Source: Bacillus_BD sp963765265 (lineage in GTDB: Bacteria > Bacillota > Bacilli > Bacillales > Cytobacillaceae). From it: a stretch of 64,000 bases of DNA. A program made the position numbers and the translations under genes. Where the stretch lies: NCBI GenBank assembly GCA_963765265.1, contig CAVXVN010000011.1, forward strand, positions 234,726-298,725, given 5' to 3'. The notes beneath the pieces were generated by a model. It was not told the DNA's origin. It did no database searches and saw only the letters and a list, made by a program, of their open reading frames with translations. This document shows positions 18,020-27,951 of the stretch, one piece after another. Position 1 is the first letter of the stretch; each line of letters opens with the position of its first letter.

Positions 18020-18565
18020 AGGATTTTACAATGAAAGAATAGACAATAAAACTCTAGTTTAGACCTTTTGAAAAGTATTTATGAAAATGAACGAGTTTTT
18101 AAACTGAAAATTCGTAATATACATTATATCAGTCAACAAATAAACACTTCTTCTTTGAAACAACCAAAAGAGATGTATGGGTATGACGAATATAATAAGA
18201 CGAACAATTATTAAAAAAACAATAAAAAATATTCGTTATTAAAAAAGCCTGATAAATTAATTATGTATGCGGTTTCATAATTAAAACCATTGAATTCATT
18301 CACTTTTTCCCTCTTGATAAGTAGTTTAATATGATTTATAATTCATAAATATCAATAGTGTCAGTTTTCTTAGATTTCTTAGAATATTATTATCATTATT
18401 ACTCTAAGGAAAAGATCTTAGAAAGTTCACAAACTATTTTACCATATTTATTATGATCAAGAATAAATGATGATTGCATGAACGTTATCTTATTGTTATG
18501 ATTCTAGTACAAATTTCGATTTACAACTAAATATCGCAAGCTACGATTGTTATGGGCAAACTATA
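18020..18565. other. Degenerate/intergenic region, nothing identified
   Basis: A GGAGG and ATG at 18016-18033 start a frame that stops after three codons. A fragment FKLKIRNIHYISQQINTSS follows in another frame, possibly a fourth decayed gene of the sulfur locus. The rest is AT-rich with no recognisable feature until the riboswitch. Confidence 0.35.
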
Positions 18566-18646
18566 ACAGGAGCAGCTTCTGGAGAGTTCACTACGATTAG
18601 TGGCGCCGAAGGGTTCACCATCTCAGGCAAAAAGGACAGAAGAATA
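18566..18646 (+). promoter_or_regulatory. Glycine riboswitch, single aptamer
   Basis: The conserved elements TCTGGAGAG, GGCGCCGAAGGG and CTCAGGCAAAAAGGACAGA appear in the right order and spacing for a glycine aptamer. P1 can form between CTTCTG and CAGAAG, and there is a variable hairpin CACTA...TAGTG. Only one aptamer is visible; the tandem second domain of gcvT-type switches is not. A terminator hairpin follows, then serC. Confidence 0.82.
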
Positions 18647-18679
18647 ACAAATATTTATTTTGTTATTTCGAAGTCTATT

Positions 18680-18711
18680 GAGATTGGGAAGAATTCCAGT
18701 CTCTTTTTTTA
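18680..18711 (+). terminator. Riboswitch expression-platform terminator
   Basis: GAGATTGG and CCAGTCTC pair (one G-U), followed by T7. It lies between the glycine aptamer and serC, with an AT hairpin (AATAACAAA...TTTGTTATT) in between as a possible switching element. Confidence 0.75.
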
Positions 18712-18793
18712 TTGATATATATGTCTTCATTTGTGAGGCATTGTATAAGTTAGTATTTTATGATTTTCAAAAATAGTGGATGAGGTGTTCAAT

Positions 18794-19876
18794 TTGGAAA
18801 GAATTTATAATTATTCAGCAGGTCCTTCAATGTTACCACTGGCAGTATTAGAAAAGGCTCAAAAAGAAATGGTTAACTATGCGAACTCAGGTATGTCCGT
18901 GATGGAGATAAGCCATCGTTCGGGATTATTTACTGAAATCATTACCCAAGCTGAGCAATTACTAAGAAAGCTGATGAATATTCCGGAAAATTACAAAGTG
19001 TTATTTTTACAAGGAGGCGCTTCACAGCAATTTGCGATGGTACCTTTGAACCTACTTACAAAGAGTGGTAAGGCAGACTATATTAACACTGGATCTTGGT
19101 CCAAAAAGGCGATTAAAGAAGCCAAAAAATATGGCGAAATTTCCGTGATTGCGTCATCAGAAGATGGAAACTACAGTTATATACCAGCTTTTGATCCGAA
19201 CATGATTGATCCAGAAGCGGATTATATCCATATTACAACAAACAATACAATAGAAGGAACTGCCTATTCTGAGATTCCAGATACAGGAGGAATTCCACTT
19301 GTAGCAGATATGTCTTCAAATATTTTATCAGTGGAAATGGATGTTTCAAAATTTGGATTGATCTATGCTGGAGCACAAAAGAACATTGGTCCTGCAGGAT
19401 TAACGGTTGTAATCATTCGTGAAGATTTAATCGGTAACGCGAAAGATACTTGTCCAACTATGCTTGATTATAAGACGCATAGCGAAAACGATTCATTGTA
19501 TAATACGCCACCTACATATGGTATCTATATGGCTAAGCTCGTCTTTGAATGGTTGGATGAACTTGGTGGCTTAAAGGAAATGGAGAGAATCAATCGAGAA
19601 AAAGCCGGAATTTTATATGATTTTCTTGAAGAGTCTAGCATGTTTTCCTCTCCTGTACAAAAAGAAAGCCGTTCAATCATGAATATTCCTTTTATATCGC
19701 CGTCCGATGAATTAGATGCTGAATTTGTAAAGAAGGCAAAATCAGCAGGCCTTGAAACGTTAAAAGGGCATCGCTCTGTTGGTGGTATGCGTGCAAGCAT
19801 TTATAATGGAATGCCTGTAGAAGGAGTAAAAGCATTAGTTCAATTTATGAAAGAATTCGAAAATGAGCATCAATAA
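18794..19876 (+). CDS. serC: Phosphoserine aminotransferase
   Basis: A 360-aa PLP enzyme of serine biosynthesis that transfers an amino group from glutamate to 3-phosphohydroxypyruvate. The family start YNYSAGPSMLP, the phosphate-binding FLQGGASQQF, ADMSSN (cofactor Asp), the PLP lysine in AGAQKNIGPAG and the C-terminal GHRSVGGMRASIYN are all present. The TTG start has GAGGTG six bases ahead; the earlier in-frame GTG would place this site inside the gene. It follows a glycine riboswitch with terminator, so it is likely controlled by glycine, together with glyA 50 bases downstream. Confidence 0.93.
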   Translation: MERIYNYSAGPSMLPLAVLEKAQKEMVNYANSGMSVMEISHRSGLFTEIITQAEQLLRKLMNIPENYKVLFLQGGASQQFAMVPLNLLTKSGKADYINTGSWSKKAIKEAKKYGEISVIASSEDGNYSYIPAFDPNMIDPEADYIHITTNNTIEGTAYSEIPDTGGIPLVADMSSNILSVEMDVSKFGLIYAGAQKNIGPAGLTVVIIREDLIGNAKDTCPTMLDYKTHSENDSLYNTPPTYGIYMAKLVFEWLDELGGLKEMERINREKAGILYDFLEESSMFSSPVQKESRSIMNIPFISPSDELDAEFVKKAKSAGLETLKGHRSVGGMRASIYNGMPVEGVKALVQFMKEFENEHQ

Positions 19877-19927
19877 TCTCTACTTAAAATGAAATATACA
19901 GAACATACTAGAGGAGGATTTCACAAC

Positions 19928-21170
19928 ATGAATTTTTTAGCTAAACAAGATGAACAAGTTTTTAAGGCTATTCAATTAGAGTTGGGTCGTCAAAAGAGAA
20001 ATATTGAACTAATTGCTTCAGAGAACTTTGTAAGTGAAGCGGTTATGGAAGCACAGGGGTCCGTCCTTACCAACAAATATGCAGAAGGATATCCAGGAAA
20101 ACGGTATTATGGGGGCTGTGAATACGTTGATATCGTAGAAGATCTTGCTCGTGATCGTGCAAAACAACTTTTTGGAGCTGAGCATGTTAATGTACAGCCG
20201 CACTCTGGTGCACAAGCAAATATGGCTGTTTACTTTACCGTTCTTGAAACAGGAGATACAGTCCTAGGTATGAACCTTTCTCACGGGGGACACTTAACAC
20301 ACGGTAGCCCAGTTAATTTTAGTGGTGTGCAATATCATTTTGTTGAATATGGTGTCGATCCAGAAAATCAACGTATTGATTATAATGATGTTCTTGAGAA
20401 AGCTCGTAAGCATAAACCAAAATTAATTGTTGCTGGAGCGAGTGCATACCCAAGAGAAATCGACTTCAAACGTTTCCGCGAAATCGCAGATGAAGTAGGA
20501 GCCTATTTAATGGTGGATATGGCGCATATCGCTGGACTTGTGGCAGCTGGTTTGCATCAAAATCCAGTACCGCACGCTCACTTTGTGACAACAACCACAC
20601 ATAAAACACTTCGTGGTCCACGCGGGGGAATGATTCTTTGCCTAGAAGAATTTGCAAAGAGAATCGATAAATCGCTCTTCCCTGGAATTCAAGGTGGACC
20701 ATTAATGCATGTCATTTCAGCTAAAGCTGTTGCATTCGGAGAAGCTTTAACAGATGATTTCAAAAAATATGCAGGTCAAGTTGTTGCGAATGCGAACCGT
20801 CTAGGGGAAGCATTGAAAAAAGAAGGATTGCAGTCTAGTATCTGACGGAACTGATAACCATTTATTATTAGTGGACCTTCGTTCAGTTGGATTAACAGGT
20901 AAAGTTGCTGAAAAAGCGCTAGATGATATTGGAATCACTACAAATAAAAATGGTATTCCTTTTGACCCAGAAAAACCATTTGTTACAAGTGGAATTCGAA
21001 TTGGAACAGCTGCAGTTACATCACGTGGATTCGGTTTAGAAGATATGGATGAAGTTGGTTCCATCATTGGACTTGTGTTAAACCATGTTGAAGATGAAAC
21101 AAAATTAGAAGAAGCTAGAACAAGAGTACAAACCTTAACAAATAAATTTGAATTATATCCCTCTCTATAA
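19928..21170 (+). pseudogene. glyA: Serine hydroxymethyltransferase, one frameshift
   Basis: Starting at the ATG after AGAGGAGG, the first 300 codons are classic SHMT: ELIASENFVSEAVMEAQGS, then NKYAEGYPGKRYYGGCEYVD and HSGAQANMAVY, and the PLP lysine in TTTTHKTLRGPRGG. The frame ends after KKEGLQS, and the remainder (SDGTDNHLLLVDLR, then VTSGIRIGTAAVTSRG) continues +1. Removing one T near 20834 restores LQLVSDGTDNH. The enzyme interconverts serine and glycine with folate one-carbon units. Placement after serC and the glycine riboswitch suggests a serine/glycine operon. A broken glyA would cost the cell its main one-carbon source unless a second copy exists, so a sequence error is likely. Confidence 0.85.
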
Positions 21171-21209
21171 GGTCCCAAAAGGATCGTTTAGTGGATCATT
21201 GAAATAATC

Positions 21210-21257
21210 TTTGAACAAAAATCCTGCATAATTCATGCGGGATTTTTATTGTTCAAG
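21210..21257 (+). terminator. Terminator after glyA
   Basis: TTGAACAAAAATCCTGCAT pairs with ATGCGGGATTTTTATTGTTCAA. Confidence 0.85.
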
Positions 21258-21446
21258 GGTTCTATTTTGAAATGTATGAAAGTCAGTTTAATATTTGAGG
21301 AAAAATAACTAACTGTTTCCATCAAGGATCCATTTATAAAAAGACTCCAGAAGAATGTTTTTGTTTGAATGAGGAAAGATATGATCAAATATATTCGAAA
21401 AAATATGACCTACCTCTACTTCATCCAAAGGAGTTCCTAAATTATT

Positions 21447-22229
21447 ATGGCTGAATTTCAATATGAAAATACATGTATGGTTTATAATATCAGTGGAAAA
21501 GGGATTCCCATTTTGTTTATTCATCCTCCTGCAATGGGTAGAATCGTTTTCCGTTATCAAGAAGAATTAAATCGCTATTTCACCATCATTACTCCTGATT
21601 TAAGCGGAAATGGTGACACGAGAGGCCCTGAAAAACAAGTCACGATACAAAGTTATGTGAACGAATTAAAAGCATTACTCAATCATCTCCAGATTGAAAA
21701 AGCTGTTATTTGCGGGTATTCAGCGGGAGCGTGTATTGCTCAAGAAATGGTTTTAAGTTATCCAGAGATGTCCTTAGGACTAATATTAATTAGTGGATAT
21801 TCTGAAGTTCTTACAAAAGTGTTTAAATATGAGCATATTACAGGAATGTATTTAGTAAAAAAATATCCTCATATATTAAGCCTTGTGATTTCATCAAGCC
21901 ATACAGACGATCCCATTTTCCGGGATGAGATAAACCGTCATATGAAAAAAGCCAATCGAAATATGTGGTTTCAATACTATGAACAATCATTATATTATAA
22001 TTGTACCGAGAGGCTTCATGAAATTTCTGTACCGCTACTTTTAATGTATGGTTCAAGAGATTTTGTCAATCAAAATTTACAAGCATATAAAAGGCATACA
22101 AACCATGAAGCTGTTATTTTCCAAAAGGTTTTCCACCAACTTCCCACTAAAAGATGGAATCAAGTAAATCAAACCATTATCGGGTTTATTTTTAATACAA
22201 TTACCACTCGCTATGATTCAATGAGATAA
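21447..22229 (+). CDS. Alpha/beta hydrolase
   Basis: A 260-aa alpha/beta-hydrolase fold protein. The oxyanion region is ILFIHPPAMG, the nucleophile elbow GYSAG (CGYSAGACIAQEM), the acid strand LLLMYGSRDFVN and the probable catalytic His is in KVFHQLPT. This is the usual Ser-Asp-His triad layout. The substrate is unknown. AGGAG precedes the ATG. The gene stands alone, separated from glyA by a terminator. Confidence 0.75.
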   Translation: MAEFQYENTCMVYNISGKGIPILFIHPPAMGRIVFRYQEELNRYFTIITPDLSGNGDTRGPEKQVTIQSYVNELKALLNHLQIEKAVICGYSAGACIAQEMVLSYPEMSLGLILISGYSEVLTKVFKYEHITGMYLVKKYPHILSLVISSSHTDDPIFRDEINRHMKKANRNMWFQYYEQSLYYNCTERLHEISVPLLLMYGSRDFVNQNLQAYKRHTNHEAVIFQKVFHQLPTKRWNQVNQTIIGFIFNTITTRYDSMR

Positions 22230-22414
22230 AGTCTTCCGTACACCGAGTGAATCCAATACACAATAAATATCCCAATTATTTTTATTGATTCATTAAATAC
22301 ATCAAAAAGATTTGAGCATGATAAGTTTATAAGTCCTTTGCAATTAAAACGACTGTAAAGAACTTTAATCTTCAATTTCCTTCTTTTAAATCAAGCTAGA
22401 ACAGGGGGATTCTC

Positions 22415-22627
22415 ATGCCAAATGTTGAAGTGAAATGTTCTGTATCCAATTGTACGTTTCATGCTGTGGGAAATGTTTGTGGAGCAGATAAAATAACAAT
22501 TGATATGGATTATGAGTCAAAGTATGATACGGAATTTTCTGAGGAATTCGGACTTGCTAATCGACAGGAAGAAGCGAATAAATCAGCAGATACTTGCTGT
22601 AAAACCTTTAAACAAAAATTGGAGTAA
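22415..22627 (+). CDS. DUF1540 cysteine-rich small protein
   Basis: The 70-aa product has six cysteines, with VKCSVSNCTFHAVGNVC near the start and DTCCKTF near the end. This matches DUF1540, a short Cys-rich family common in spore-forming Firmicutes, probably metal-binding. AGGGGG precedes the ATG. Confidence 0.75.
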   Translation: MPNVEVKCSVSNCTFHAVGNVCGADKITIDMDYESKYDTEFSEEFGLANRQEEANKSADTCCKTFKQKLE

Positions 22628-22815
22628 GGTTTAACCAACTAAATTTGAAATTAGGTTTAAACAAGTAATACTTCTCTTATTTTACCGCCAAGTGGATTTA
22701 TAACTTGAGCGGTTTTTTGATATTCAGTTGAAAGTTCTTTTTCCATCATCCATGCTTAGGATGCGGTAAAATGGAATGGAAGATAAAAGAGAATTAGAAA
22801 GGAAAGGGAATATCA

Positions 22816-23475
22816 TTGAAAGTTATTGGGATTGATCTAGCAGGACCAGCCAACCATAAAGATACAGTTATGAGTGTTTTCCAAGCAAGAGAGGATTTAC
22901 TTATTTTTGAAAATGCAATGGATCAAGCAAGTGATGAAAAGATTTTTACAGCCATTCAGGCAATAGCTGCGAAAGAACATGTAGTGATCGGAATAGATGC
23001 GCCATTATCCTATCAGGATGGAGGTGGAGATCGACCACAAGATAAAAGCATACGTCAGTTTATTAAAACATACGGACTTTCAGGAAGTTCGATTATGCCG
23101 CCAACATTAACAAAAATGGTTTATTTAACTCTCCGCGGAATAGGATTAACACGAAGGATCCTGCTAATGAATGATTCGAAGAATATACAAATTGTTGAAG
23201 TACATCCAGGAGCTGCCATTGGTACACGCATCGGCCCTGATAAAATAGAACATGCCCTGCAGTATAAAAAAGAATTAGGCTCAAGAAAAGTCATCTTTGA
23301 TTGGTATAAATCCGTAGGCCTAATGGGAATTCCAAGTGAAGTTGTTCAGACTTCACATGCGATCGACTCCTGCGCTGCTGCATTAGCTTCATGGCATTGG
23401 GGAGATGAAACGAAACAACCCACATGGCAATGGAAAGAAAAAACAGTTGAACATCCATTTGAATTCTGTTGTTAA
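22816..23475 (+). CDS. DUF429 family protein (predicted RNase H-like nuclease fold)
   Basis: The 219-aa product begins MKVIGIDLAGPANHKDT, has VIGIDAPLSYQDGGGDR in the middle and EVHPGAA and HAIDSCAAALASWHW later. These are DUF429 marks. The conserved Asp in GIDLA and GIDAP, Glu in EVHP and Asp in AIDSCAAA are placed like RNase H-fold active-site acids, from which nuclease activity has been predicted for the family. The actual role is unknown. TTG start after AAAGGAAAGGG. Confidence 0.75.
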   Translation: MKVIGIDLAGPANHKDTVMSVFQAREDLLIFENAMDQASDEKIFTAIQAIAAKEHVVIGIDAPLSYQDGGGDRPQDKSIRQFIKTYGLSGSSIMPPTLTKMVYLTLRGIGLTRRILLMNDSKNIQIVEVHPGAAIGTRIGPDKIEHALQYKKELGSRKVIFDWYKSVGLMGIPSEVVQTSHAIDSCAAALASWHWGDETKQPTWQWKEKTVEHPFEFCC

Positions 23476-23549
23476 GAATATGAAAGTTGAAAGGGTAATA
23501 TTAATAAGGAAGTAATTAAAAATATACTTTTTTTGAAAGGAGTGTTGTT

Positions 23550-23674
23550 ATGTTTTATAGAAGAGAAATAATTTCATACCTAGAGTACTTGATGCGATGA
23601 AAGAAGTTTACGTTCCATTTGAAGCCTTTAAGGTTCGTCCCTATGAACTAGTAAAAAGGATGGAAGGAAAATGA
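23550..23674 (+). pseudogene. Small protein, about 41 aa, frameshifted
   Basis: GAAAGGAGTG precedes an ATG whose frame (MFYRR) stops after 16 codons. The overlapping frame gives FIPRVLDAMKEVYVPFEAFK and VRPYELVKRMEGK before a stop. This looks like one small protein broken by a single indel near 23565. Family unknown. Confidence 0.35.
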
Positions 23675-23769
23675 TAATTTTATATTAATTCATTGTTTTA
23701 TATAGTCAGAATCATTAAATAATTGTATTATAAAATAGTATTAATAGTTAATTTAATATTTATAGATGA

Positions 23770-23907
23770 ATGAAGAAATTGAATATGTATGAAAATCACT
23801 TTTCTTCAGACTTGCCACAACACGTCTTTACAGTATGTGCAGATTGTAACGTTGTTAACGGTTTAAAGAATGAAATATCGGCAAGTAAAACATATTACTA
23901 TAGCTAA
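23770..23907 (+). CDS. Possible small CxxC protein, 45 aa
   Basis: An open 45-codon frame has the segment QHVFTVCADCNVVNG with a CxxC pair, which could bind zinc. There is no convincing ribosome binding site ahead of the ATG, so it may be a gene fragment. Not recognised. Confidence 0.3.
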   Translation: MKKLNMYENHFSSDLPQHVFTVCADCNVVNGLKNEISASKTYYYS

Positions 23908-23969
23908 GCAGTTGTTGTGAACTTTATCGATACTACGAAAGAATTTTATTAAAAGGGGAGAAATGAAAA

Positions 23970-25145
23970 GTGTACACTATTAAAACATTAAACAAAATTG
24001 CTGAAAAAGGATTAAATGTATTTAATATCGAAAATTATCAGATTGATGATCATTGTGAATCACCGGATGCCATCATTCTTCGTAGTTTTAATATGCATGA
24101 CATGGAAATAGATCATAATGTAAAAGCGATTGCACGTGCTGGAGCAGGCGTTAATAATATTCCTGTTGGTGAACTAACAGAGCATGGTATCGTTGTGTTT
24201 AATACACCCGGTGCTAATGCTAATGCGGTGAAAGAAATTGTATTAACTACATTAATGGCTTCTTCTCGTAATTTATTTGATGGGATATTATGGACTAAAT
24301 CTTTAAAAGGTCAAGTTGACGACGTTCCGAAGCTTGTGGAAGCTGGAAAAAAGCAATTTGTTGGAAAAGAAATTAAAGGAAAAACGTTAGGCGTTATTGG
24401 GTTAGGAGCTATCGGTGCATTAGTAGCAAATAATGCACTTGATTTGGATATGGATGTAATGGGCTTTGATCCTTTCATCTCTGTCGATACAGCTTGGAAC
24501 CTATCCCGTAATGTAGAACGAGCATTGACCATTGAGCAGCTGTTTGCGAGTTGTGACTACATTACCGTACATGTTCCGCTAACAGACCAAACGAGAGAAA
24601 TGTTCAATAATGAGTCATTTAACATCATGAAACAGGGTGTCCATATTTTAAACTTCTCTCGAGGAGAGCTTGTAAATGAAAATGATATGGCTGTGGCACT
24701 TGAAAGTGGAAAAGTAGGTAAATATATTACTGATTTTCCAAATGAGAAGGTACTCAATATGAAAAATGTTATTTGCATTCCTCATCTTGGTGCTTCAACG
24801 AGTGAATCGGAAGAAAACTGCGCCGTCATGGCTTCTCACCAAATAAAGGAATTCCTTGAAGTAGGAAACATCAGAAATTCAGTAAACTTCCCTAATGCTT
24901 CTCTTCCATATACAGGAAAACGACGTGTAACAGCCTATCATAAAAACGTTCCAAATATGGTGGGGCAAATCATTTCTGTATTATCAAATTACCACTTAAA
25001 CATTGCTGACATGGTGAACAGAAGCCGTGGTCAGTATGCTTATACGATAATCGATATTGATGATAAAATTAGCGGTGATGTTATTCCAGGAATAGAAGAA
25101 AAAATTAGTATGATTGATGGAATTATTACGATGCGTATTATCTAA
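23970..25145 (+). CDS. serA: D-3-phosphoglycerate dehydrogenase
   Basis: A 391-aa enzyme for the first step of serine synthesis (3-phosphoglycerate to 3-phosphohydroxypyruvate, NAD-dependent). It shows the substrate-binding RAGAGVNNIP, the Rossmann motif GVIGLGAIGALVAN, catalytic Arg in NFSRGELV, Glu in TDFPNEK, and His in CIPHLGASTSESEEN. A C-terminal ACT-like domain (about 320-391) may sense serine. It is the short type without the extra allosteric domain of B. subtilis SerA. The GTG start has AGGGGAG eight bases ahead; a nearer ATG is out of frame. Terminator follows. Confidence 0.92.
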   Translation: MYTIKTLNKIAEKGLNVFNIENYQIDDHCESPDAIILRSFNMHDMEIDHNVKAIARAGAGVNNIPVGELTEHGIVVFNTPGANANAVKEIVLTTLMASSRNLFDGILWTKSLKGQVDDVPKLVEAGKKQFVGKEIKGKTLGVIGLGAIGALVANNALDLDMDVMGFDPFISVDTAWNLSRNVERALTIEQLFASCDYITVHVPLTDQTREMFNNESFNIMKQGVHILNFSRGELVNENDMAVALESGKVGKYITDFPNEKVLNMKNVICIPHLGASTSESEENCAVMASHQIKEFLEVGNIRNSVNFPNASLPYTGKRRVTAYHKNVPNMVGQIISVLSNYHLNIADMVNRSRGQYAYTIIDIDDKISGDVIPGIEEKISMIDGIITMRII

Positions 25146-25178
25146 ATGAAATTAATACGATCCATGGATATCAAGGAT

Positions 25179-25210
25179 AAAAAAGCGCTTATGCTCTAAG
25201 CGCTTTTTTA
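25179..25210 (+). terminator. Terminator after serA
   Basis: AAAAAGCGCTTA and TAAGCGCTTTTTT surround TGCTC. Confidence 0.9.
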
Positions 25211-25239
25211 ATTATACCTTTTTATTAGTAGGAGTGTAA

Positions 25240-25392
25240 GGAAAAAACAGCTTTCTAATTCGTGGTGATCATCGTTTCACAGTTATAGATCCTGGAAGTT
25301 ATGCAAATAAATCATTCGAAATCTGGAAACAAACGATTTCCTCTGAGATATCTATTGAAAAAGTAGTATACGATCGTTTAAAGAGTATCTAA
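25240..25392 (+). pseudogene. Fragment of an MBL-fold hydrolase
   Basis: Without a start, the frame reads SFLIRGDHRFTVIDPGSYAN and KSFEIWKQTISSEISIEK before ending. FLI.GD.RFTVIDPG is the N-terminal strand pair of many metallo-beta-lactamase-fold hydrolases. The HxHxDH metal motif that should follow is absent, so this is a remnant. Confidence 0.45.
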
Positions 25393-25458
25393 CAACAAAA
25401 ATCATTTAATATGGTAGAAACTAGGTACAAAGGGAGCATGATGATCATTTAACAACGA

Positions 25459-25557
25459 TTACTTTACAGATTCATCTTTAAAGGAAATCCAAAAGGCTAT
25501 AATAATTGATAAAATCACAACTAAAATAGGTGCGTAAAAAATAAGAAAATCATCCAT
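25459..25557 (-). CDS. cydS: Cytochrome bd oxidase small subunit CydS
   Basis: A 32-aa single-helix membrane protein starts MDDFLIFYAPILVVILSIII and ends FKDESVK. This matches CydS, the small subunit found in the Geobacillus-type cytochrome bd structure, where it packs against CydA. AAGGAGG precedes the ATG. It is the last gene of the cydA-cydB-cydS order, starting 14 bases after cydB. Genes this short are usually missed by annotation. Confidence 0.8.
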   Translation of the reverse strand: MDDFLIFYAPILVVILSIIIAFWISFKDESVK

Positions 25558-25570
25558 TTTCGTATCCTCC

Positions 25571-26596
25571 TTAAGCATTATCGACTTTTTTCCCTTCAAC
25601 ATAATTCTTATTAAACAAAAATAGCCTAAGAAGAAGAATTAGGGAAGGGATGAGCAGCAACAGTCCTGCAATAAAGGCAATGATTAATGAAATGGCCATC
25701 GCTTTGTTTGTAAAACCATCGTAAATAGTGAGAAATGGATAGAGCAAATAGGGAAAATGTGAGATACCATAAGCGAAAAAGGCTAAGAGAAATTGACTGA
25801 TTAATAATCCAACTGCAATACCATAGGACTTTCTCTTCCAAATGAAATAAACGGTTCCGGCAAATAAAACAAAGGATAAACCAAATAGCCACCACAAATC
25901 CATTAATTGTCGATAGTGTTCTGGATTGTGTGAACGCAATTCAACGATGATCCCTGCAGCTGTAAGAATCAAAGGAGCTGCCCAACAGAGTGCGTATATT
26001 CGCATCAAATTTGTAGCGGTTTCATCTTTTGCCTGATTTGCATACCAAGTTAAAAATACGGAAGAGATATACAATACGGCTGTTAAACTAAGAAAAACAA
26101 TGCTCCATGTTAAAGGACTTGTAAAAAGTGTCCAATAATGAAGATTAGGTCCATATTCCTCCATGGTCACAAAGCCACCTTCTGAAATCGTCAGAACAAT
26201 CGACAAGGAAGCGGGGATAATTAATCCGGTTAGTCCATATAAATAGATATACTTCTTAGATTTGAGTCCTCCATATGTAGTAAAAGCATAATAAGCTCCA
26301 CGAATGGCCAGTAGGATAATGGCAAGGCTAACAGGAACAAGCAAAGTTGTGCCGTAATAATATGCTGTTTTTGGGAAAAAACCGACAATCCCTACGAAAA
26401 AAAACACTAAAAATACGTTCGTCACTTCCCATACAGGTGATAAATAGCGTTGAATGATCTTTGTTAAAATATGTTGTTTGCCTCTCAAAGTACTGTAGGC
26501 ATTAAAAAAGCCTGCACCAAAATCAATGGAAGCCACGATTACATAGCCAAACAGAAATAGCCATAAAACTGAAATTCCGATTATTTCAAGTGTCAT
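25571..26596 (-). CDS. cydB: Cytochrome bd quinol oxidase subunit II
   Basis: The 341-aa membrane protein has about eight to nine helices, with the family start FLFGYVIVASIDFGAGFF and SPVWEVTNVFLVFFFVG. CydB supports the heme-bearing subunit and forms an oxygen/proton channel. Its start overlaps the end of cydA by four bases (ATGA), indicating translational coupling. The terminal oxidase complex reduces oxygen to water using menaquinol, with high affinity for oxygen. Confidence 0.92.
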   Translation of the reverse strand: MTLEIIGISVLWLFLFGYVIVASIDFGAGFFNAYSTLRGKQHILTKIIQRYLSPVWEVTNVFLVFFFVGIVGFFPKTAYYYGTTLLVPVSLAIILLAIRGAYYAFTTYGGLKSKKYIYLYGLTGLIIPASLSIVLTISEGGFVTMEEYGPNLHYWTLFTSPLTWSIVFLSLTAVLYISSVFLTWYANQAKDETATNLMRIYALCWAAPLILTAAGIIVELRSHNPEHYRQLMDLWWLFGLSFVLFAGTVYFIWKRKSYGIAVGLLISQFLLAFFAYGISHFPYLLYPFLTIYDGFTNKAMAISLIIAFIAGLLLLIPSLILLLRLFLFNKNYVEGKKVDNA

Positions 26597-27939
26597 AAAG
26601 AATCACCAGCTTTCTCCAATCCATGATCAGCCAATTCTTGTTCAACCGTATTTTTTCGAAACATACGTGTAAGGACTACGATACTTCCAATTCCTAGAAT
26701 TAGATAGAGTCCAGCAAATAAGATCAACATAGTATCAACATGAGTATTTGTTGTGGCCGCATCTTTTGTTTTCATTATTCCACGCAATATCCATGGTTGA
26801 CGTCCCACTTCATCAAGCCACCATCCAGCTTCAATGGCTAAAATAGAAAGCGGGCCTCCAAATACAATTATCCATTTGAACCAATTTGAAAGGACAAAAC
26901 GCCATTTTCTCCAAGTGCCGATACAATAGATAAAAGCAATCAAGATCATCAACATTCCTATTGACACCATGATATCAAATAGGTAGTGAATATAAAGTGG
27001 TGGCTCTTCATCGTTAGGAAATTGATCAAGTCCAATCACTTCAGCATTCGGCTTTAAATGAGCCAAAATGCTGAGTGCATAAGGGATAGTAATAGCATAT
27101 TTCACTTCGCCATTTTCAAGCACTCCATAAAAGATTAAAGGCGCGCCTTCTTGTGTTTCAAAATGCCATTCCGCAGCTGCTAGTTTTTCTGGCTGATATT
27201 CAGCTAGGTACTTGCCAGAAAAATCCCCGAGAATGGCTGTTGCAATTGAAAATAGCAATCCGAGTTTCAGAGTTAAAAATAATGCTTTTTTATGATAGAC
27301 ATGTTTTGAACCATTAATTAATCGAAAAGCTCCAATAGAAGCCAGTACAAATGCGCATGTCATATAGGCTGTGATCAGGACATGCGACACTTTAGTAGGC
27401 ATGGACGGATTAAACATGGCTACTATAGGATTAATATTCGTTAATTGACCATTTACGATATCAAATCCTTGTGGGGAATTCATAAAGGCATTCACCATCG
27501 TAATGAATACAGCAGAGAAAGAGGCACCTAAAGCAACAGGAATTAGCAACATTAAATGCTTTCTCTGATCCTCAAAACGATCCCATGTATATAGATAAAT
27601 ACCTAAAAAAATTGCTTCAAAGAAAAAAGCGAAAGTTTCCAAAAATAAAGGCAAAGCAATTACATTTCCTGCCAGTTCCATAAAGTTTGGCCAAAGGAGT
27701 GATAGTTGGAGCCCAATGGCAGTCCCAGTAACGACACCAACAGCAACGGTTATAACAAATCCTCGAGCCCAGCGTCTTGCTAATAGTATGTAGTGCTTGT
27801 CCTGTTTTTTGATCCCAACCCACTGAGCAATCATGATCATCAGCGGGATTCCAACACCAATCGTTGCATAAATGATATGGAAGGATAATGTTAATTCGGT
27901 TAAAATGCGACTGAAGAATACAATTTCTTCGTTTGCCAT
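26593..27939 (-). CDS. cydA: Cytochrome bd quinol oxidase subunit I
   Basis: The 448-aa product has nine helices. Heme ligands are visible: His21 (SFHIIYATIG, heme b595), the Glu pair in LETFAFFFEAIFLG and His in KVSHVLITAYM (heme b558). The GWWLDEVGRQPWIL signature follows the quinol-binding Q-loop. The protein is short, so it belongs to the short-Q-loop group typical of Gram-positives. It catalyses oxygen reduction. It is preceded on the same strand by a 31-aa membrane-protein gene and followed by cydB and cydS. Confidence 0.93.
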   Translation of the reverse strand: MANEEIVFFSRILTELTLSFHIIYATIGVGIPLMIMIAQWVGIKKQDKHYILLARRWARGFVITVAVGVVTGTAIGLQLSLLWPNFMELAGNVIALPLFLETFAFFFEAIFLGIYLYTWDRFEDQRKHLMLLIPVALGASFSAVFITMVNAFMNSPQGFDIVNGQLTNINPIVAMFNPSMPTKVSHVLITAYMTCAFVLASIGAFRLINGSKHVYHKKALFLTLKLGLLFSIATAILGDFSGKYLAEYQPEKLAAAEWHFETQEGAPLIFYGVLENGEVKYAITIPYALSILAHLKPNAEVIGLDQFPNDEEPPLYIHYLFDIMVSIGMLMILIAFIYCIGTWRKWRFVLSNWFKWIIVFGGPLSILAIEAGWWLDEVGRQPWILRGIMKTKDAATTNTHVDTMLILFAGLYLILGIGSIVVLTRMFRKNTVEQELADHGLEKAGDSL

Positions 27940-27951
27940 ATCAAAATCCCC

